This document shows, in pieces, positions 37,327-46,652 of a DNA stretch of 59,890 nt. Origin of the DNA: Nocardia takedensis NBRC 100417 (GTDB lineage Bacteria; Actinomycetota; Actinomycetes; Mycobacteriales; Mycobacteriaceae). Position 1 is the stretch's first letter. Every line of letters begins with the position of its first letter. A program made the position numbers and the translations under genes. The notes under the pieces were generated by a model. The model worked only from the letters and a program-made list of their open reading frames with translations, was not told the origin of the DNA and ran no database searches. The stretch lies in assembly GCF_000308695.1 (NCBI RefSeq), contig NZ_BAGG01000034.1, positions 1 to 59,890 on the forward strand, written 5' to 3'.

Positions 37327-38589
37327 ATGAGAGACAACTACACCGGTCGCGACCGGGAACGCAGGGTGCACGAAGGACCGAAGACGGCGGGTCTGGGCCC
37401 GCCGCGCACCGAATTCGAGACCGGGCACCGCACCGAATTCGCCCGTGACCGCGCCCGCGTCCTGCATTCGGCCGCCCTGCGCCGACTCGCCGACAAGACC
37501 CAGGTGATGGGCCCGCGCGACGGCGACACCCCCCGCACCCGCCTGACCCATTCGATCGAGGTCGCCCAGATCGGCCGCAGCATCGCCGACGGCCTCGGCT
37601 GTGATCCCGATCTCGTCGACCTCGCCGGCCTGGCCCACGACATCGGCCACCCGCCCTACGGCCACAACGGCGAAAAGGCGCTCGACGTGTTCGCCGACGC
37701 GCACGGCGGCTTCGAGGGCAATGCGCAGAACCTGCGCATCCTGACCCGGCTGGAACCGAAAGTGCTCTCCGTCGACGGCACGAGCGCGGGGCTGAACCTG
37801 ACCCGCGCCGCGTTGGACGCCGCCATCAAATACCCGTGGGTCCGACCGCGCCCCGGCGCGAAATTCGGCGCCTACGACATCGACGTGGACATCCTGGACT
37901 GGATCCGCGCGGAGGCCCCCGACCGTGTCCAGAGCCTGGAATGCCAGATCATGGACTGGTCCGACGACGTCGCCTACTCGGTGCACGACGTCGAGGACGG
38001 CGTCATCGCGGGCCGCATCGACCTGCGCGCCCTGGCCGACCCCGCCGAACAGCGGGCCCTGGCCGGGACGGGCCACTTCCAGCACCGCGGCCTGTCGCCG
38101 GACGAACTCGTCGCCGCCGCGCAGCGACTGTCCGAACTGCCCGTGGTGGCCGACGTCACCGGCTACGACGGCAGTTTCGCCGCCTCGGTCGCCCTCAAAC
38201 GCCTGACCAGCGAACTCGTCGGCCGCTTCGCCACCGCCGCGATCATCGCCACCCGCGACGTCGCCGGGCCCGAACCGCTCTCGCGCTACGACGCCGACCT
38301 CAGCGTGCCCGCCGTGGCCAAAGCCGAGGTGGCGATCCTCAAGACGGTCGCGCTGCGCTACGTGATGTCCGACGAGACCCACAAACGCCGCCAGGCCGTG
38401 CAGCGCGAACGCGTGCTCGAGGTCGCCGAACGCCTGCGCCGCGACGCCCCCGCCCACCTCGATCCGGTCCTGCTGCCGTGGTGGCGGCAGGCCGAGGACG
38501 ACACCGCGCGCGTGCGGGTCGTCGTCGACCAGATCGCCTCCTACACCGAGAGCCGCCTGGAACGGATCGCCGACGAACTGTCCCGCTAG
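37327..38589 (+). CDS. dgt: Deoxyguanosinetriphosphate triphosphohydrolase-like protein
   Basis: A 420-residue HD-domain dNTPase that removes triphosphate from deoxynucleotides. Motifs are [16 protein letters not shown], the HD pair in [18 protein letters not shown], and the later [13 protein letters not shown]. It lies directly upstream of dnaG as in mycobacteria (Rv2344c-Rv2343c), 19 bases before its start. Confidence 0.92.
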   Translation: MRDNYTGRDRERRVHEGPKTAGLGPPRTEFETGHRTEFARDRARVLHSAALRRLADKTQVMGPRDGDTPRTRLTHSIEVAQIGRSIADGLGCDPDLVDLAGLAHDIGHPPYGHNGEKALDVFADAHGGFEGNAQNLRILTRLEPKVLSVDGTSAGLNLTRAALDAAIKYPWVRPRPGAKFGAYDIDVDILDWIRAEAPDRVQSLECQIMDWSDDVAYSVHDVEDGVIAGRIDLRALADPAEQRALAGTGHFQHRGLSPDELVAAAQRLSELPVVADVTGYDGSFAASVALKRLTSELVGRFATAAIIATRDVAGPEPLSRYDADLSVPAVAKAEVAILKTVALRYVMSDETHKRRQAVQRERVLEVAERLRRDAPAHLDPVLLPWWRQAEDDTARVRVVVDQIASYTESRLERIADELSR

Positions 38590-38608
38590 CGGGCGCTAGA
38601 CTCGCCTA

Positions 38609-40522
38609 GTGGCCGGACGACTCCCAGATCGCGATATCGCGGCAATACGCGACCGAGTCCGGATCGAAGACGTGGTGGGCGAGTACGTCGCCCTCAAACG
38701 CGCGGGCGCCGATTCCATGAAGGGCCTATGCCCCTTCCACGACGAGAAGTCCCCGTCGTTCCATGTGCGCCCCAACCACGGCCTGTTCCACTGCTTCGGC
38801 TGCGGTGAAGGCGGCGACGTCTACAAATTCCTCCAGAAGATCGACCACATCGGCTTCGTGGAGGCCGTCGAGCAGATGGCCGACCGCGTCGGCTACCAGA
38901 TCAACTACGAGGGCGGCGGCACCTCCGTGCAGCGCGACCGCGGCACCCGCTCCCGGTTGGTCGCCGCCAACGCCGCCGCGCACGAGTTCTACATGGCCCG
39001 ACTGCGCGAACCCGAGGCCGAAGCGGCCCGCCGCTACCTCACCGAACGCAACTTCGACGGTCAGGCCGCGCTGCACTTCGGCTGCGGCTACGCCCCCGAC
39101 GGCTGGGACGTCCTGACCAAACACCTGCTGCGCAAGGGTTTCGAGTTCAAGGAACTCGAGGCCGCCGGCCTGTCCAAACAGGGCAAACGCGGCCCCATCG
39201 ACCGCTTCCACCGCCGCCTGCTGTGGCCGATCCGGAACCTCGGCGGCGAGGTCATCGGATTCGGCGCGCGCAAACTCTTCGACGACGACACGATGCCGGG
39301 CAAATACGTCAACACCCCGGAAACCATCCTGTACAAGAAATCCCAGGTCCTCTTCGGCCTCGACCTGGCCAAACGCGAGATCGCCAAGGGGCATCAGGCC
39401 GTGGTCGTCGAGGGCTACACCGACGTCATGGCCATGCACCTGGCCGGGGTGAAGACCGCCGTCGCCTCCTGCGGCACCGCCTTCGGCGACGAACACATGG
39501 CGATCCTGCGCCGCCTGCTCATGGACGACAACTTCTGGCGCGGCGAGATCATCTACACCTTCGACGGTGACGCAGCGGGCCAGGCCGCCGCCCTCAAAGC
39601 CTTCGCGGGCGACCAGAAACTCGCGGGCCAGACCTACATCGCCGTCGCCCCCGACGGCCAGGACCCGTGCGATCTGCGGCAGCGCTCCGGCGACGGGGCC
39701 GTGCGCGACCTCGTCGCCCGCCGAACCCCCCTCTACGAGTTCGTGATCCGCGGCCTGCTCGCCGAATACAACCTCGACCAGGTCGAAGGCCAGGTGGAAG
39801 CGCTGCGCCGCGCCGTCCCGGTCGTCGCCCAGATCAAGGACCACGCCACCCGCAAGGCCTACGCCACCCGCCTGGCGGGCTGGGTCGGCTGGGACGACAT
39901 CCAGACCGTGGTCCGCCGCGTCGGCGAAGAAGCCAAACGCGCCCGCACCGGCGGCCCCGCCACCACCGCCCGCCGCCCCCAAGCGGCCCCGGAAGTCACC
40001 GAACACGTCGCGTCCCGCCCCAACCCGAACGACCCGGTGCTGCGGCCGCAACGCCAAGTCCTGTGCGCCGCCCTGCAATACCCGGCCATCGCGGGCACCG
40101 TCTTCGACGCCCTCGACCCCGAAGCCTTCACCCACCCCGCCTACGTCGCCATCCGCACCGTCATCGCCGAAGCGGGCGGCGCGTCCGCGGGCCTCGGCGG
40201 CGCGGAATGGGTCAACGCCGTCTCCGATCGCGTGGACGACCTCACCGTCCGCGCCTTGATCTCCGAACTCGCGAGCGAACCGCTCCCGGTCAAACGCGCC
40301 GACGACATCCCCCGCTTCGTCACCGGCGTACTCGCGCGCGCCCAGGAAGCCTGGGTCGGCCGCCAGGTAGCGGAACTGAAATCCAAACTCCAGCGGGTCT
40401 CCTCCACCGAGGAGACCGACACCTACATGTCGCTGTTCGGCGACCTCGTGGCACTCGAGCAATACCGCAAGAGCCTGCTCACGCAGGCCATGGGCAACTC
40501 CGACGACTTCGTCCCCAACTGA
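38609..40522 (+). CDS. dnaG: DNA primase DnaG
   Basis: A 637-residue primase: N-terminal CHC2-type zinc finger (CPFHDEKSPSFHV...CFGCGEGGD), the RNA polymerase domain (GFGARKLFDDD...PGKYVNTPET), the Toprim segment VVVEGYTDVMAMHLAGV and FDGDAAGQAAA, and a C-terminal helicase-binding domain. The start is GTG 38609. Its C-terminal linker (ARTGGPATTARRPQAAPE) is disordered. Confidence 0.95.
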   Translation: MAGRLPDRDIAAIRDRVRIEDVVGEYVALKRAGADSMKGLCPFHDEKSPSFHVRPNHGLFHCFGCGEGGDVYKFLQKIDHIGFVEAVEQMADRVGYQINYEGGGTSVQRDRGTRSRLVAANAAAHEFYMARLREPEAEAARRYLTERNFDGQAALHFGCGYAPDGWDVLTKHLLRKGFEFKELEAAGLSKQGKRGPIDRFHRRLLWPIRNLGGEVIGFGARKLFDDDTMPGKYVNTPETILYKKSQVLFGLDLAKREIAKGHQAVVVEGYTDVMAMHLAGVKTAVASCGTAFGDEHMAILRRLLMDDNFWRGEIIYTFDGDAAGQAAALKAFAGDQKLAGQTYIAVAPDGQDPCDLRQRSGDGAVRDLVARRTPLYEFVIRGLLAEYNLDQVEGQVEALRRAVPVVAQIKDHATRKAYATRLAGWVGWDDIQTVVRRVGEEAKRARTGGPATTARRPQAAPEVTEHVASRPNPNDPVLRPQRQVLCAALQYPAIAGTVFDALDPEAFTHPAYVAIRTVIAEAGGASAGLGGAEWVNAVSDRVDDLTVRALISELASEPLPVKRADDIPRFVTGVLARAQEAWVGRQVAELKSKLQRVSSTEETDTYMSLFGDLVALEQYRKSLLTQAMGNSDDFVPN

Positions 40523-40550
40523 GGGGCGCGCGGGCCTCAGCCAGCTGAGA

Positions 40551-40571
40551 CGCGGGGCCTTGGACCCCGCG
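40551..40571. terminator. Hairpin at the dnaG 3' end
   Basis: CGCGGGG (40551-40557) and CCCCGCG (40565-40571) form a stem between the convergent dnaG and small YtxH-like gene. The T-run is absent, so confidence is moderate. Confidence 0.4.
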
Positions 40572-40577
40572 AAAAGC

Positions 40578-40823
40578 TCAGCGCCGCAACTGGTCCTGCG
40601 GCACCAACACCGTGGTCCGCTCGTCCAACGGCTCCATCGGCTCCAACTGCGGGCGCGTACTGAGCTTGTCCGACAACCGCTGCCGCCCGATCAACACCAA
40701 CTTGCGCGTGACAGGGCTGCCCGCCACCGCGCGGGTAGCCGAGCTGATCTGCTCATACCGAGCCCGCCCGGCCTTCGTGCCGAGCACATACCCGGCCGCA
40801 AGGCCGATGACCAACCGCAGCAT
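40578..40823 (-). CDS. Small YtxH-like protein (Rv2342-like)
   Basis: An 81-residue protein with a short membrane-anchoring helix at the start (LRLVIGLAAGYVLGTKAGRARYEQI), the YtxH/gas-vesicle-like pattern, then a basic helix and a charged tail. Its position after dnaG matches Rv2342. Function is unknown. Confidence 0.75.
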   Translation of the reverse strand: MLRLVIGLAAGYVLGTKAGRARYEQISSATRAVAGSPVTRKLVLIGRQRLSDKLSTRPQLEPMEPLDERTTVLVPQDQLRR

Positions 40824-41064
40824 CTCCGAGAGCTCCTCCCACTAGCCGATCCGCGGCTACCATCCTGCCCGACACCACCGACACCTGTCGATCCGACTCC
40901 GGCACGCCGCCCCACCCGCCCCGGCGAGTCGCCAGTCAACCCCTGAGACCCCTGTGACCCCACCACCCACATCCCCCCAGGTAGACCCGCGATTTGGGAA
41001 CCGGACCACCCGTGCGCTAAAGTTTCATCTCGGTCGAACCGCCAAGTCCGACCCACAAGGATAA

Positions 41065-41137
41065 TCCCCTATAGCTCAATTGGCAGAGCAGCCGACTGTT
41101 AATCGGCAGGTTTCTGGTTCGAGTCCAGATGGGGGAG
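41065..41137 (+). tRNA. asnT: tRNA-Asn (GTT)
   Basis: A 73-nt tRNA folds cleanly: acceptor TCCCCTA with TGGGGGA, D-arm with GCTC...GAGC, anticodon stem CCGAC/ATCGG-type with loop containing GTT, and T-arm CTGGTTCGAGTCCAG. The discriminator is G and CCA is not encoded. Its 3' half from 41104 is the attachment site of the integrated element, so the gene is restored by element-derived sequence. Confidence 0.97.
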
Positions 41138-41138
41138 C
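41104..41138. repeat. attL, 35-bp direct repeat in the tRNA-Asn 3' end
   Basis: The last 34 bases of tRNA-Asn plus one more base are repeated exactly at 50945-50979. This is the signature of site-specific integration by a tyrosine recombinase, whose gene lies 98 bases further in. Confidence 0.95.
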
Positions 41139-41146
41139 GCAAAAAA

Positions 41147-41182
41147 GCCCTCTACCTGCGTCAACAGGTAGAGGGCCTTTCT
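41147..41182 (+). terminator. Rho-independent terminator inside attL end
   Basis: GCCCTCTACCTG (41147-41158) pairs with CAGGTAGAGGGC (41165-41176) and is followed by CTTTCT. It is 10 bases after tRNA-Asn, lies within the element, and now ends the tRNA transcript; it also faces the integrase 3' end. Confidence 0.85.
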
Positions 41183-41208
41183 GTTTCCGGGAACAACCAC
41201 CGCGAATC

Positions 41209-41244
41209 GACTACTTTCCGACTACAAACGCGGGACTACTTTCC
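41209..41244. repeat. Putative integrase arm-binding repeats near attL
   Basis: GACTACTTTCC occurs at 41209-41219 and again at 41234-41244. The overlapping 18-mer at 41213-41230 (ACTTTCCGACTACAAACG) recurs with one mismatch at 50813-50830 near attR in the same orientation. Such shared repeats inside both ends fit accessory binding sites for the integrase or excisionase. Confidence 0.5.
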
Positions 41245-42399
41245 CTTCGTGAACTGGTCGAGGGCCTTTCTCGCGTCCGGTCCCATCGTTCGACGTTCGA
41301 GATAGTGCCGTTCGGTCGTGGCGAGTTTCGAGTGCGACAACTGGGCCTGAGCTTCGGTCGCGCCGAGGTCATTGCGAACCACTGTCGCGACCGTGGGGCG
41401 GAAGCTGCGCGGAGTGATCCACCTCAATTCCTCGGGCAACGCGGCGCGCAGCGAACGACGCAGATTCGCCAGACTCATCCAGCCGCCTTCGCGATTGGTG
41501 AACACCGGACTGTCGGGGCCGTCGGCATCGCCGAACAAGACGGTCAGCGCCTCCACCGCGAGGCGAGGCAGAATCAACGTGTGCGCGGGAGCGCCGCCCT
41601 TCCGCTCATCCTGTCGGTGCAACGCCTCACCCTTGACCGCGCCGTGGTCGATCATGGTGCCGCTGATCGTCATGGTGGGCGGATCGGCCAACAGGTCCAC
41701 ATCGGACCAGCGCAGCGACAACACCTCGTTCGGTCGGCATCCCGTCGACACCAACACGTCAACGAACTCCGGCAGCTGACGACCAGGCCGGGGGCCGAAC
41801 CCGCTTTCTCGGTCGCGATAGGCGTGGACAGCCCGACGTACCTGCGCGAACTCGTCGGGAGTGAGCGCCCGTACACCCGACCGCTTACCGCCTGCCCTGC
41901 TGGTCTCGCGGATCGGATTCACCGCGATCACATCGCACCGCACCGCCAAACCCATCATGCCGAGCAGCACCACCCGAAACGTTTTCGCATTCGACTCGGA
42001 GCGGGCCGCGATCTTGCCGAGATGTGTTTCGGCGCGACTGGTAGACAACTCCCGAATGCGCAGTGCACCAAGCTGTTTGCGTCCATGTCGCTTCCAGGAC
42101 TGCGAGTACAGGTCGCGAGATTGGCGCTTGAGCTTGGCCTTGGAAGCGAGCCAGACCGGGAACAGTTCGGCCAGCGTGGTGCGGTCAGTGATCTGGGCAT
42201 CCGCGAGCGGAGTCGTCCGCTCTTTCAGGTGCCGCAGCAGGTTTCGGCGTGCCGCTTCATCGGTGGCCCCGGTGCGCCTGACCTTTCGCCGGTTCCCGTC
42301 ATCGTCACGGACGTAGGTGTAGGCGGTGGACTGGCCGGGGCCGGTCCGCGTGACAGTGATCTTGCCCCATTCACCCGGGGCCATCCTCTGACGCGGCAT
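41236..42399 (-). CDS. int: Tyrosine site-specific integrase
   Basis: A 387-residue tyrosine recombinase. It has an N-terminal arm-type domain, a SAM-like core-binding domain (TLAELFPVWLASKAKLKRQSRDLYSQSWKRHG), and the catalytic domain with the first Arg in STGCRPNEVLSLRW, the second box ITPRSFRPTVATVV, and the Tyr in LSHSKLATTERHYLER. The usual HxxR of box II appears as RSFR, so the first His is replaced by Arg. ATG 42399 overlaps the excisionase stop by one base. It integrates the element into tRNA-Asn. Confidence 0.92.
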   Translation of the reverse strand: MPRQRMAPGEWGKITVTRTGPGQSTAYTYVRDDDGNRRKVRRTGATDEAARRNLLRHLKERTTPLADAQITDRTTLAELFPVWLASKAKLKRQSRDLYSQSWKRHGRKQLGALRIRELSTSRAETHLGKIAARSESNAKTFRVVLLGMMGLAVRCDVIAVNPIRETSRAGGKRSGVRALTPDEFAQVRRAVHAYRDRESGFGPRPGRQLPEFVDVLVSTGCRPNEVLSLRWSDVDLLADPPTMTISGTMIDHGAVKGEALHRQDERKGGAPAHTLILPRLAVEALTVLFGDADGPDSPVFTNREGGWMSLANLRRSLRAALPEELRWITPRSFRPTVATVVRNDLGATEAQAQLSHSKLATTERHYLERRTMGPDARKALDQFTKGK

Positions 42400-42572
42400 C
42401 ACGCGGCCTGGTCGAGACCGGCGATGTAGTCGGTCACGGCCTGTTCGGTGACGAATCGGCGGCGTCCGATCTTGACCGAGCGGAGTTGCCCGGTGCCGAT
42501 GAGTTCGTAGTACTTGCTGTGCCCGATCGGGATCAGCTTGCGAACCTCGGTCTCGTTGAGCAGTTTGGACAT
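42399..42572 (-). CDS. xis: Excisionase (MerR-like HTH, 57 aa)
   Basis: A 57-residue helix-turn-helix protein: LLNETEVRKLIPIGHSKYYELIGTGQLRSVKIGRRRFVTEQAVTDYIAGL. This is the HTH_17/excisionase pattern that occurs beside integrases in AICEs. Its ATG (42572) is preceded by GGAGAAACGCC; its stop overlaps the integrase start by one base. It should bias recombination toward excision. Confidence 0.88.
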   Translation of the reverse strand: MSKLLNETEVRKLIPIGHSKYYELIGTGQLRSVKIGRRRFVTEQAVTDYIAGLDQAA

Positions 42573-42583
42573 GGCGTTTCTCC

Positions 42584-44410
42584 TTATGCCGCGACCGGGT
42601 GGCCGGTCGAGTTCTGTTGTGCTGCAACGGTTTCACGTGAAACCGGGTCGCCCGGTGGTCTCTCGTCTCTGGCGAGTTGGGCGGTGGCGTATTGGGCGCG
42701 GCGGGTGATCTGGGCCGCGACGGCCGCCATGACCAGGTGTGAGCGTGGGGGCGCGTCACGGTCGCCGGGACCGACCGGGGTGATGCGCAGGTGGGAGGTG
42801 TCGGGCGGGATGATCCCGATCTCGGCCAGGCGCTCACGCACGTAGTCGAGGCGTTCGGCTTTGTGGTCGGGCAGGGTCTTGCCGGTCCATTTGGTGGAGG
42901 CCACGCAGCGTTTGCCGGGGACGCCGAGCAGGTCACGGCGGTGGTTCTTGCCCCGGCAGTGGCCGGGTTGGGTCTTCTCGGTCGCGCCCTTGGGGACGAT
43001 GCCGTAGCGCAGCCACACCGCGCAGGTCGGCGAACACGGCGTGCGCTGCAACTCCTGGTGGAGCCGGTCGTAGTGGCGGTTGACCCGTGCGCTGTCGGAT
43101 TCGAGGACCTCGGTCACGGACTTGGTGAGGTATTTGGTCAGGTAGGCGACCTTGCGATCCATTTCCGGTGTCCCGGCGAGGATCTGGACCGGTTTGGACT
43201 GACCGCCGAAGGTCATGGTGTGGGCGGGTTCGATTTCATCGACGGAGGCGATCACGTCCAGGGCGTCGTCCCAGTAGGTCAACGCCCGCCGGGTGTTCGG
43301 GTCGGTGAAGGTGCCCGCCTGGTGGTCCCAGACCGGCATGTTGTCGTCGGTGTAGACCTCGTGGTCGAAGTGGGGCCACCAGATGTTGACGAACGTCGCG
43401 TCGGTGACCGCGTAGAGCAGTTTCGTCGGGATCGAACCCCGGATAGCGAGATGGATGTGCGGTGCGCCGCGTTTCTGCGGTTCGACGCTGCCCCAGTACT
43501 GCACGTTCCAGCCGACCGCCCGACGGAGGTTCTGCACGAACCGTTCGAACAGGGCCTTGAAGTGCATGATGTCGCGGGCGGCGCGCCGGTAGTCGTAGGA
43601 GTCCGGGTCGACCGGAGAGCCGTCGGAGACCCACTCGCCGCGCTTGTCCTTGCCGCCCTCGGGGACCCAGACCCGGTTGATCTGACCGTAGGAGTCCATC
43701 GTCATCGTCCAGAACGTGGACGGCCGGTATCTGCCGTCGGCGTAGGCGGTCCCGACCGTGGTCCGGGCGACCTTCTTACGCGGCAGGTCCGGCAGATCGT
43801 CACGCCGCCTGGTCGACTTCGCCCTACGACGCGGCTTTTCCTCCAGGGCTGGGAGGCGGCCACGCACACCGAGTTCGCGTAGCTCGGTGTCGAGGTCGGC
43901 CACCAGAGCCTTGACCGCCTCCGCGAGTTCGTCGTCACCGTCGCGGCGGGCGTCGTGGAAGGCATCGAACAGTGCCGCGCGAGCGCCGAGCACCTCGGTT
44001 TGGGCTTCGGTGACCACGGGTTCTGGGGTGACGGGTTCGTGTTCGGCGCACCAGCCCTCGCGCAGCTGCATCACCCGCACGCCCTTGTTCGCCTTCGCGC
44101 ACGCCGGGCAGGTGGAGGCCACGGTGGCCTTGCACGGGGCACCGACGTAGGAGACGCGGGCGGTGTTCGGGTCGAACGCTCGCATCGGCACCACCCGCGC
44201 GCACACGTCGTGTTTCTCGGCGGCGGCTTCGGCGATATCGCGAAGGTCTGGCATCGCACGCCGTTCGGCGGCTGTCTGTCGATTCGGGGCGACAGCACCC
44301 AGCGGAGCCGAGACAGCCGTGCCGGGGGTGACAGACCGGAAATCCGGCAGGCTACGACCTGGGGCCGCAGTCTGCCGGACCGGCACCGACGCGCCGTCGG
44401 TCGAGTTCAC
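42584..44410 (-). CDS. repSA: Rolling-circle-type replication initiator (RepSA-like)
   Basis: A 608-residue AICE replication initiator. The central HUH-type region contains GAPHIHLAIRG, preceded by a conserved WTMTMDSYGQINRVW and SYDYRRAARDIMHFKALFERFVQNLRRAVGWNVQYWGSVEPQK block. N-terminal and C-terminal cysteine clusters (CPACAKANKG; CSPTCAVWLRYG) suggest zinc binding. I chose GTG 44410 because it overlaps the stop of the preceding small gene (GTGA) and has GGAGG upstream; ATG 44254 is an alternative. Confidence 0.87.
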   Translation of the reverse strand: MNSTDGASVPVRQTAAPGRSLPDFRSVTPGTAVSAPLGAVAPNRQTAAERRAMPDLRDIAEAAAEKHDVCARVVPMRAFDPNTARVSYVGAPCKATVASTCPACAKANKGVRVMQLREGWCAEHEPVTPEPVVTEAQTEVLGARAALFDAFHDARRDGDDELAEAVKALVADLDTELRELGVRGRLPALEEKPRRRAKSTRRRDDLPDLPRKKVARTTVGTAYADGRYRPSTFWTMTMDSYGQINRVWVPEGGKDKRGEWVSDGSPVDPDSYDYRRAARDIMHFKALFERFVQNLRRAVGWNVQYWGSVEPQKRGAPHIHLAIRGSIPTKLLYAVTDATFVNIWWPHFDHEVYTDDNMPVWDHQAGTFTDPNTRRALTYWDDALDVIASVDEIEPAHTMTFGGQSKPVQILAGTPEMDRKVAYLTKYLTKSVTEVLESDSARVNRHYDRLHQELQRTPCSPTCAVWLRYGIVPKGATEKTQPGHCRGKNHRRDLLGVPGKRCVASTKWTGKTLPDHKAERLDYVRERLAEIGIIPPDTSHLRITPVGPGDRDAPPRSHLVMAAVAAQITRRAQYATAQLARDERPPGDPVSRETVAAQQNSTGHPVAA

Positions 44411-44583
44411 TCGGCCTCCTGGCTCGGGGGATCGAATAGCGACATCTGGCCGTCGGTGGGGGCGTAGAGCTTGGCCGGGAGCCCGTTCGGCGCGGTGGTC
44501 CGTCGACGTTTCCGGACACCGGCCGCAGCCTTCGCCACGATCGGATTCGCCTTCGCCGTAGCCGGTTTCGAGGTCTCGGTCAT
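44407..44583 (-). CDS. Small basic AICE protein (58 aa)
   Basis: A 58-residue protein with a basic middle (AAAGVRKRRRTTAPNG) and an acidic tail (DGQMSLFDPPSQEAE). No family is recognised. ATG 44583 overlaps the previous gene's stop by 4 bases (ATGA), and its own stop overlaps the rep GTG, so it is translated as part of the rep-tra operon. Confidence 0.6.
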   Translation of the reverse strand: MTETSKPATAKANPIVAKAAAGVRKRRRTTAPNGLPAKLYAPTDGQMSLFDPPSQEAE

Positions 44584-44786
44584 GCCGCCCACCCGCCGTC
44601 ATCGGTGTCGTCGGTGGCCTCGAGATCCCACACCAGGAAGTGTCCGGTCTCCGCGACCAGGGCGACCGCGACCGACAGCGGATCGGCACCGCGCCGTTCC
44701 AGGTGCCCGCGCCGACGGGCGGCGAGGTCGATCACGTTGTCGACGTAGCCGTCGACCGGGCGGCGGGTGTTGTTGTGTCGCTTCAT
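44580..44786 (-). CDS. Small AICE protein (68 aa)
   Basis: A 68-residue protein starting KRHNNTRRPVDGYVDNVIDLAARRRGHLERRGADPLSVAVALVAETGHFLVWDLEA and ending in an acidic tail. No family is recognised. Both ends overlap neighbouring genes by 4 bases (ATGA), which supports it as a real gene. Confidence 0.65.
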   Translation of the reverse strand: MKRHNNTRRPVDGYVDNVIDLAARRRGHLERRGADPLSVAVALVAETGHFLVWDLEATDDTDDGGWAA

Positions 44787-45031
44787 GGTTGGGTTCCTCC
44801 GGTCGGATCGGTGTAGTCGGTTTCGTCGCGTTGGATGGCGCGGCAGGCGTCGCACAGGACGCGGTCGCCGTCGTAGACCCACCCGACCTGCGCGGAGCGG
44901 TCATCGAGGTAGCTCACGGCTTGGGGGATGGAGTCGAAGCAGATGCCCTCGGCCTCGTGCTCGCTGTAGATGTCGCCGCAGCAGTCGCAGTAGACGACGA
45001 CGTGGATTTCGGCCACGAATCCCCGTTTCAT
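44783..45031 (-). CDS. Small zinc-ribbon-like AICE protein (82 aa)
   Basis: An 82-residue protein with two Cys pairs, CDCC at residues 15-18 and CDAC near 60, probably one zinc site. Between them is DSIPQAVSYLDDRSAQVGWVYDGDRVL. ATG 45031 overlaps the transfer ATPase stop by 4 bases. The role is unknown; similar small Cys-rich proteins are usual in such operons. Confidence 0.7.
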   Translation of the reverse strand: MKRGFVAEIHVVVYCDCCGDIYSEHEAEGICFDSIPQAVSYLDDRSAQVGWVYDGDRVLCDACRAIQRDETDYTDPTGGTQP

Positions 45032-46395
45032 GCCGCCACCGAGCCCTGTCCGTCACCGGGGATGCCGTCGGCGGCGAACTCGTCGTGCACGCCGAGCGGT
45101 TCGGGTTCCTCGGCGGTGGCGGGCGGGGCGACCTCGGGAGCAGCGGCGGCGACCGGGGTGGGGGTGTAGGTGTCAACGATGGCGTCGGCGGTGTCGTCGG
45201 ACACCCAGAACGCGCGGACGCGGACGAATTCGGTCGAGCCGTCGTGACCGACGTAGCCCACGCCCTGTCTGGTCGCGCTGATCTTGTCGCAGCGCGCGCC
45301 GCGAGCCCGAGCGCCTTGCCCGTGGACCATGGCGACCTGTGAGGGTTCGTCCAACCGGAGCCCGATGCGGACCGGGAACAGTTGCCGGACCGGCATGGTC
45401 TCCTTGCTGGGGTCCTGCAACGCCGCGATCACCGACACCGCCGCCGCCCGGCCCTGCGACAGCAGAACGCCCATGACTCGTTTGAACTCGGCCTGCTCCT
45501 CGCGTGAGGCGTAGGCCGACAGTGCCGCAGCCTCATCGATGACGATCACGATCAGCGGGGCGTCCGGTGTCGGGACGTGCTTGCGGACGCCTTCCGACCG
45601 CATGAGCGCCAACCGGTTCCGCAGGGTCGTTTCCGCCCCGGCGAGCAGTTCGAGGATGGAGGGCACATCGGTGGCGAACTCGGCGAACAGCCGGTCTTCC
45701 CCGCGCCCGAACTCCGCGCCGCCCTTCGGATCGCACATCACCACCCGCACCAACCCGGCAGCGATGGCGGGGCCGAGTCCGGCCAGCACCGACCAGAGGA
45801 CCGAGCCTTTCCCGGCGCCGGTGGCCCCCGCGAGCAGGATGTGGCCGTAGAGGACCCGAAGCCGCCACAGGTCGTGGTCCTCGGTCACCCCGACCGGCAC
45901 CGCCTCCAGATCAACCGAAGAGGACGAGTCGACCGGCGGGAGCGGCACCGCCGCTGCGAGGGTGTCGAAGGTCCGCAGGTCCAGGCGGACCGCGCCGGGG
46001 TGCGGGAACGACACCGACACCTCCGGCACCGCGAGGGCCTTGGACAGCTTGTCGCAGACAGTCTCGCTCGCCCAGTCCTCCGACGACTGACCCGCCAGCA
46101 TCAGCAGATCGACCCGCAGACCGTGGGCGGTGTACACCCAGTCCTCCACCGGCGGGAACCCCGCATCCAGCGACCCGAGCTTCAGCGCCTTGAACAGGTG
46201 GGCGCGGCGCTGGGGATCGGCCAACACCGCCACCGCCAACCGCAGATCCAGCGGAGCCAATTCCACGGCTTCGGCGACCTCGGCGTTCTGCGCCGACTGC
46301 GACACGCCCTCACCGGCGATCGTGCGCAGCCACCACAGACCCGAGGCACCGGTGGCAAGGCCGCTGGCCAGCATGACGGTTTCCGTGATACTCAT
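45028..46395 (-). CDS. traSA: FtsK/SpoIIIE-type DNA transfer protein (TraSA-like)
   Basis: A 455-residue DNA translocase of the kind that moves double-stranded DNA between mycelia in AICE conjugation. It has a short N-terminal hydrophobic segment (TVMLASGLATGASGLWWL), Walker A GATGAGKGS, Walker B LIVIVIDEAAAL, and the FtsK motor region (LRLDEPSQVAMVHGQGARARGARCDKISATRQGVGYVG). ATG 46395 overlaps the upstream gene stop. Confidence 0.9.
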   Translation of the reverse strand: MSITETVMLASGLATGASGLWWLRTIAGEGVSQSAQNAEVAEAVELAPLDLRLAVAVLADPQRRAHLFKALKLGSLDAGFPPVEDWVYTAHGLRVDLLMLAGQSSEDWASETVCDKLSKALAVPEVSVSFPHPGAVRLDLRTFDTLAAAVPLPPVDSSSSVDLEAVPVGVTEDHDLWRLRVLYGHILLAGATGAGKGSVLWSVLAGLGPAIAAGLVRVVMCDPKGGAEFGRGEDRLFAEFATDVPSILELLAGAETTLRNRLALMRSEGVRKHVPTPDAPLIVIVIDEAAALSAYASREEQAEFKRVMGVLLSQGRAAAVSVIAALQDPSKETMPVRQLFPVRIGLRLDEPSQVAMVHGQGARARGARCDKISATRQGVGYVGHDGSTEFVRVRAFWVSDDTADAIVDTYTPTPVAAAAPEVAPPATAEEPEPLGVHDEFAADGIPGDGQGSVAA

Positions 46396-46652
46396 CGCGC
46401 GCTCCCATCGAATTCGGTGGCCCGGCAGAACATCACGCACCCCGACACCACCGGCGCGACAGGCGCGACAGGCCCGGCGGATGTGGCGGGTGTGGTCGGC
46501 GTGGTCGTGTCGGCCGGGGCGGGGGCCGGAGTTTCGGTCACGGTCGCGGCGGGGCGGACGGGTTCGCGGGCGGGCGGGGTGGCCAGGACCCCGGCACCGG
46601 CGATCACGGTCACCGACGCGCACACCGCCGTCACCAGAGCGGGGGTACGCAT
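46392..46652 (-). CDS. Small membrane/exported AICE protein (86 aa)
   Basis: An 86-residue protein with an N-terminal hydrophobic segment (ALVTAVCASVTVIAGAGVLA), a Pro/Thr/Ala-rich linker, and a C-terminal pair of cysteines (GCVMFC). It may be a signal-anchored surface protein used in spreading or pore formation. It overlaps the gene before it by one base and the transfer ATPase after it by 4. Confidence 0.6.
   Translation of the reverse strand: MRTPALVTAVCASVTVIAGAGVLATPPAREPVRPAATVTETPAPAPADTTTPTTPATSAGPVAPVAPVVSGCVMFCRATEFDGSAR

Noticed and set aside
39667..40548. 293-residue frame inside dnaG
   Set aside because: Out-of-frame shadow, Arg/Pro-rich, no motif.
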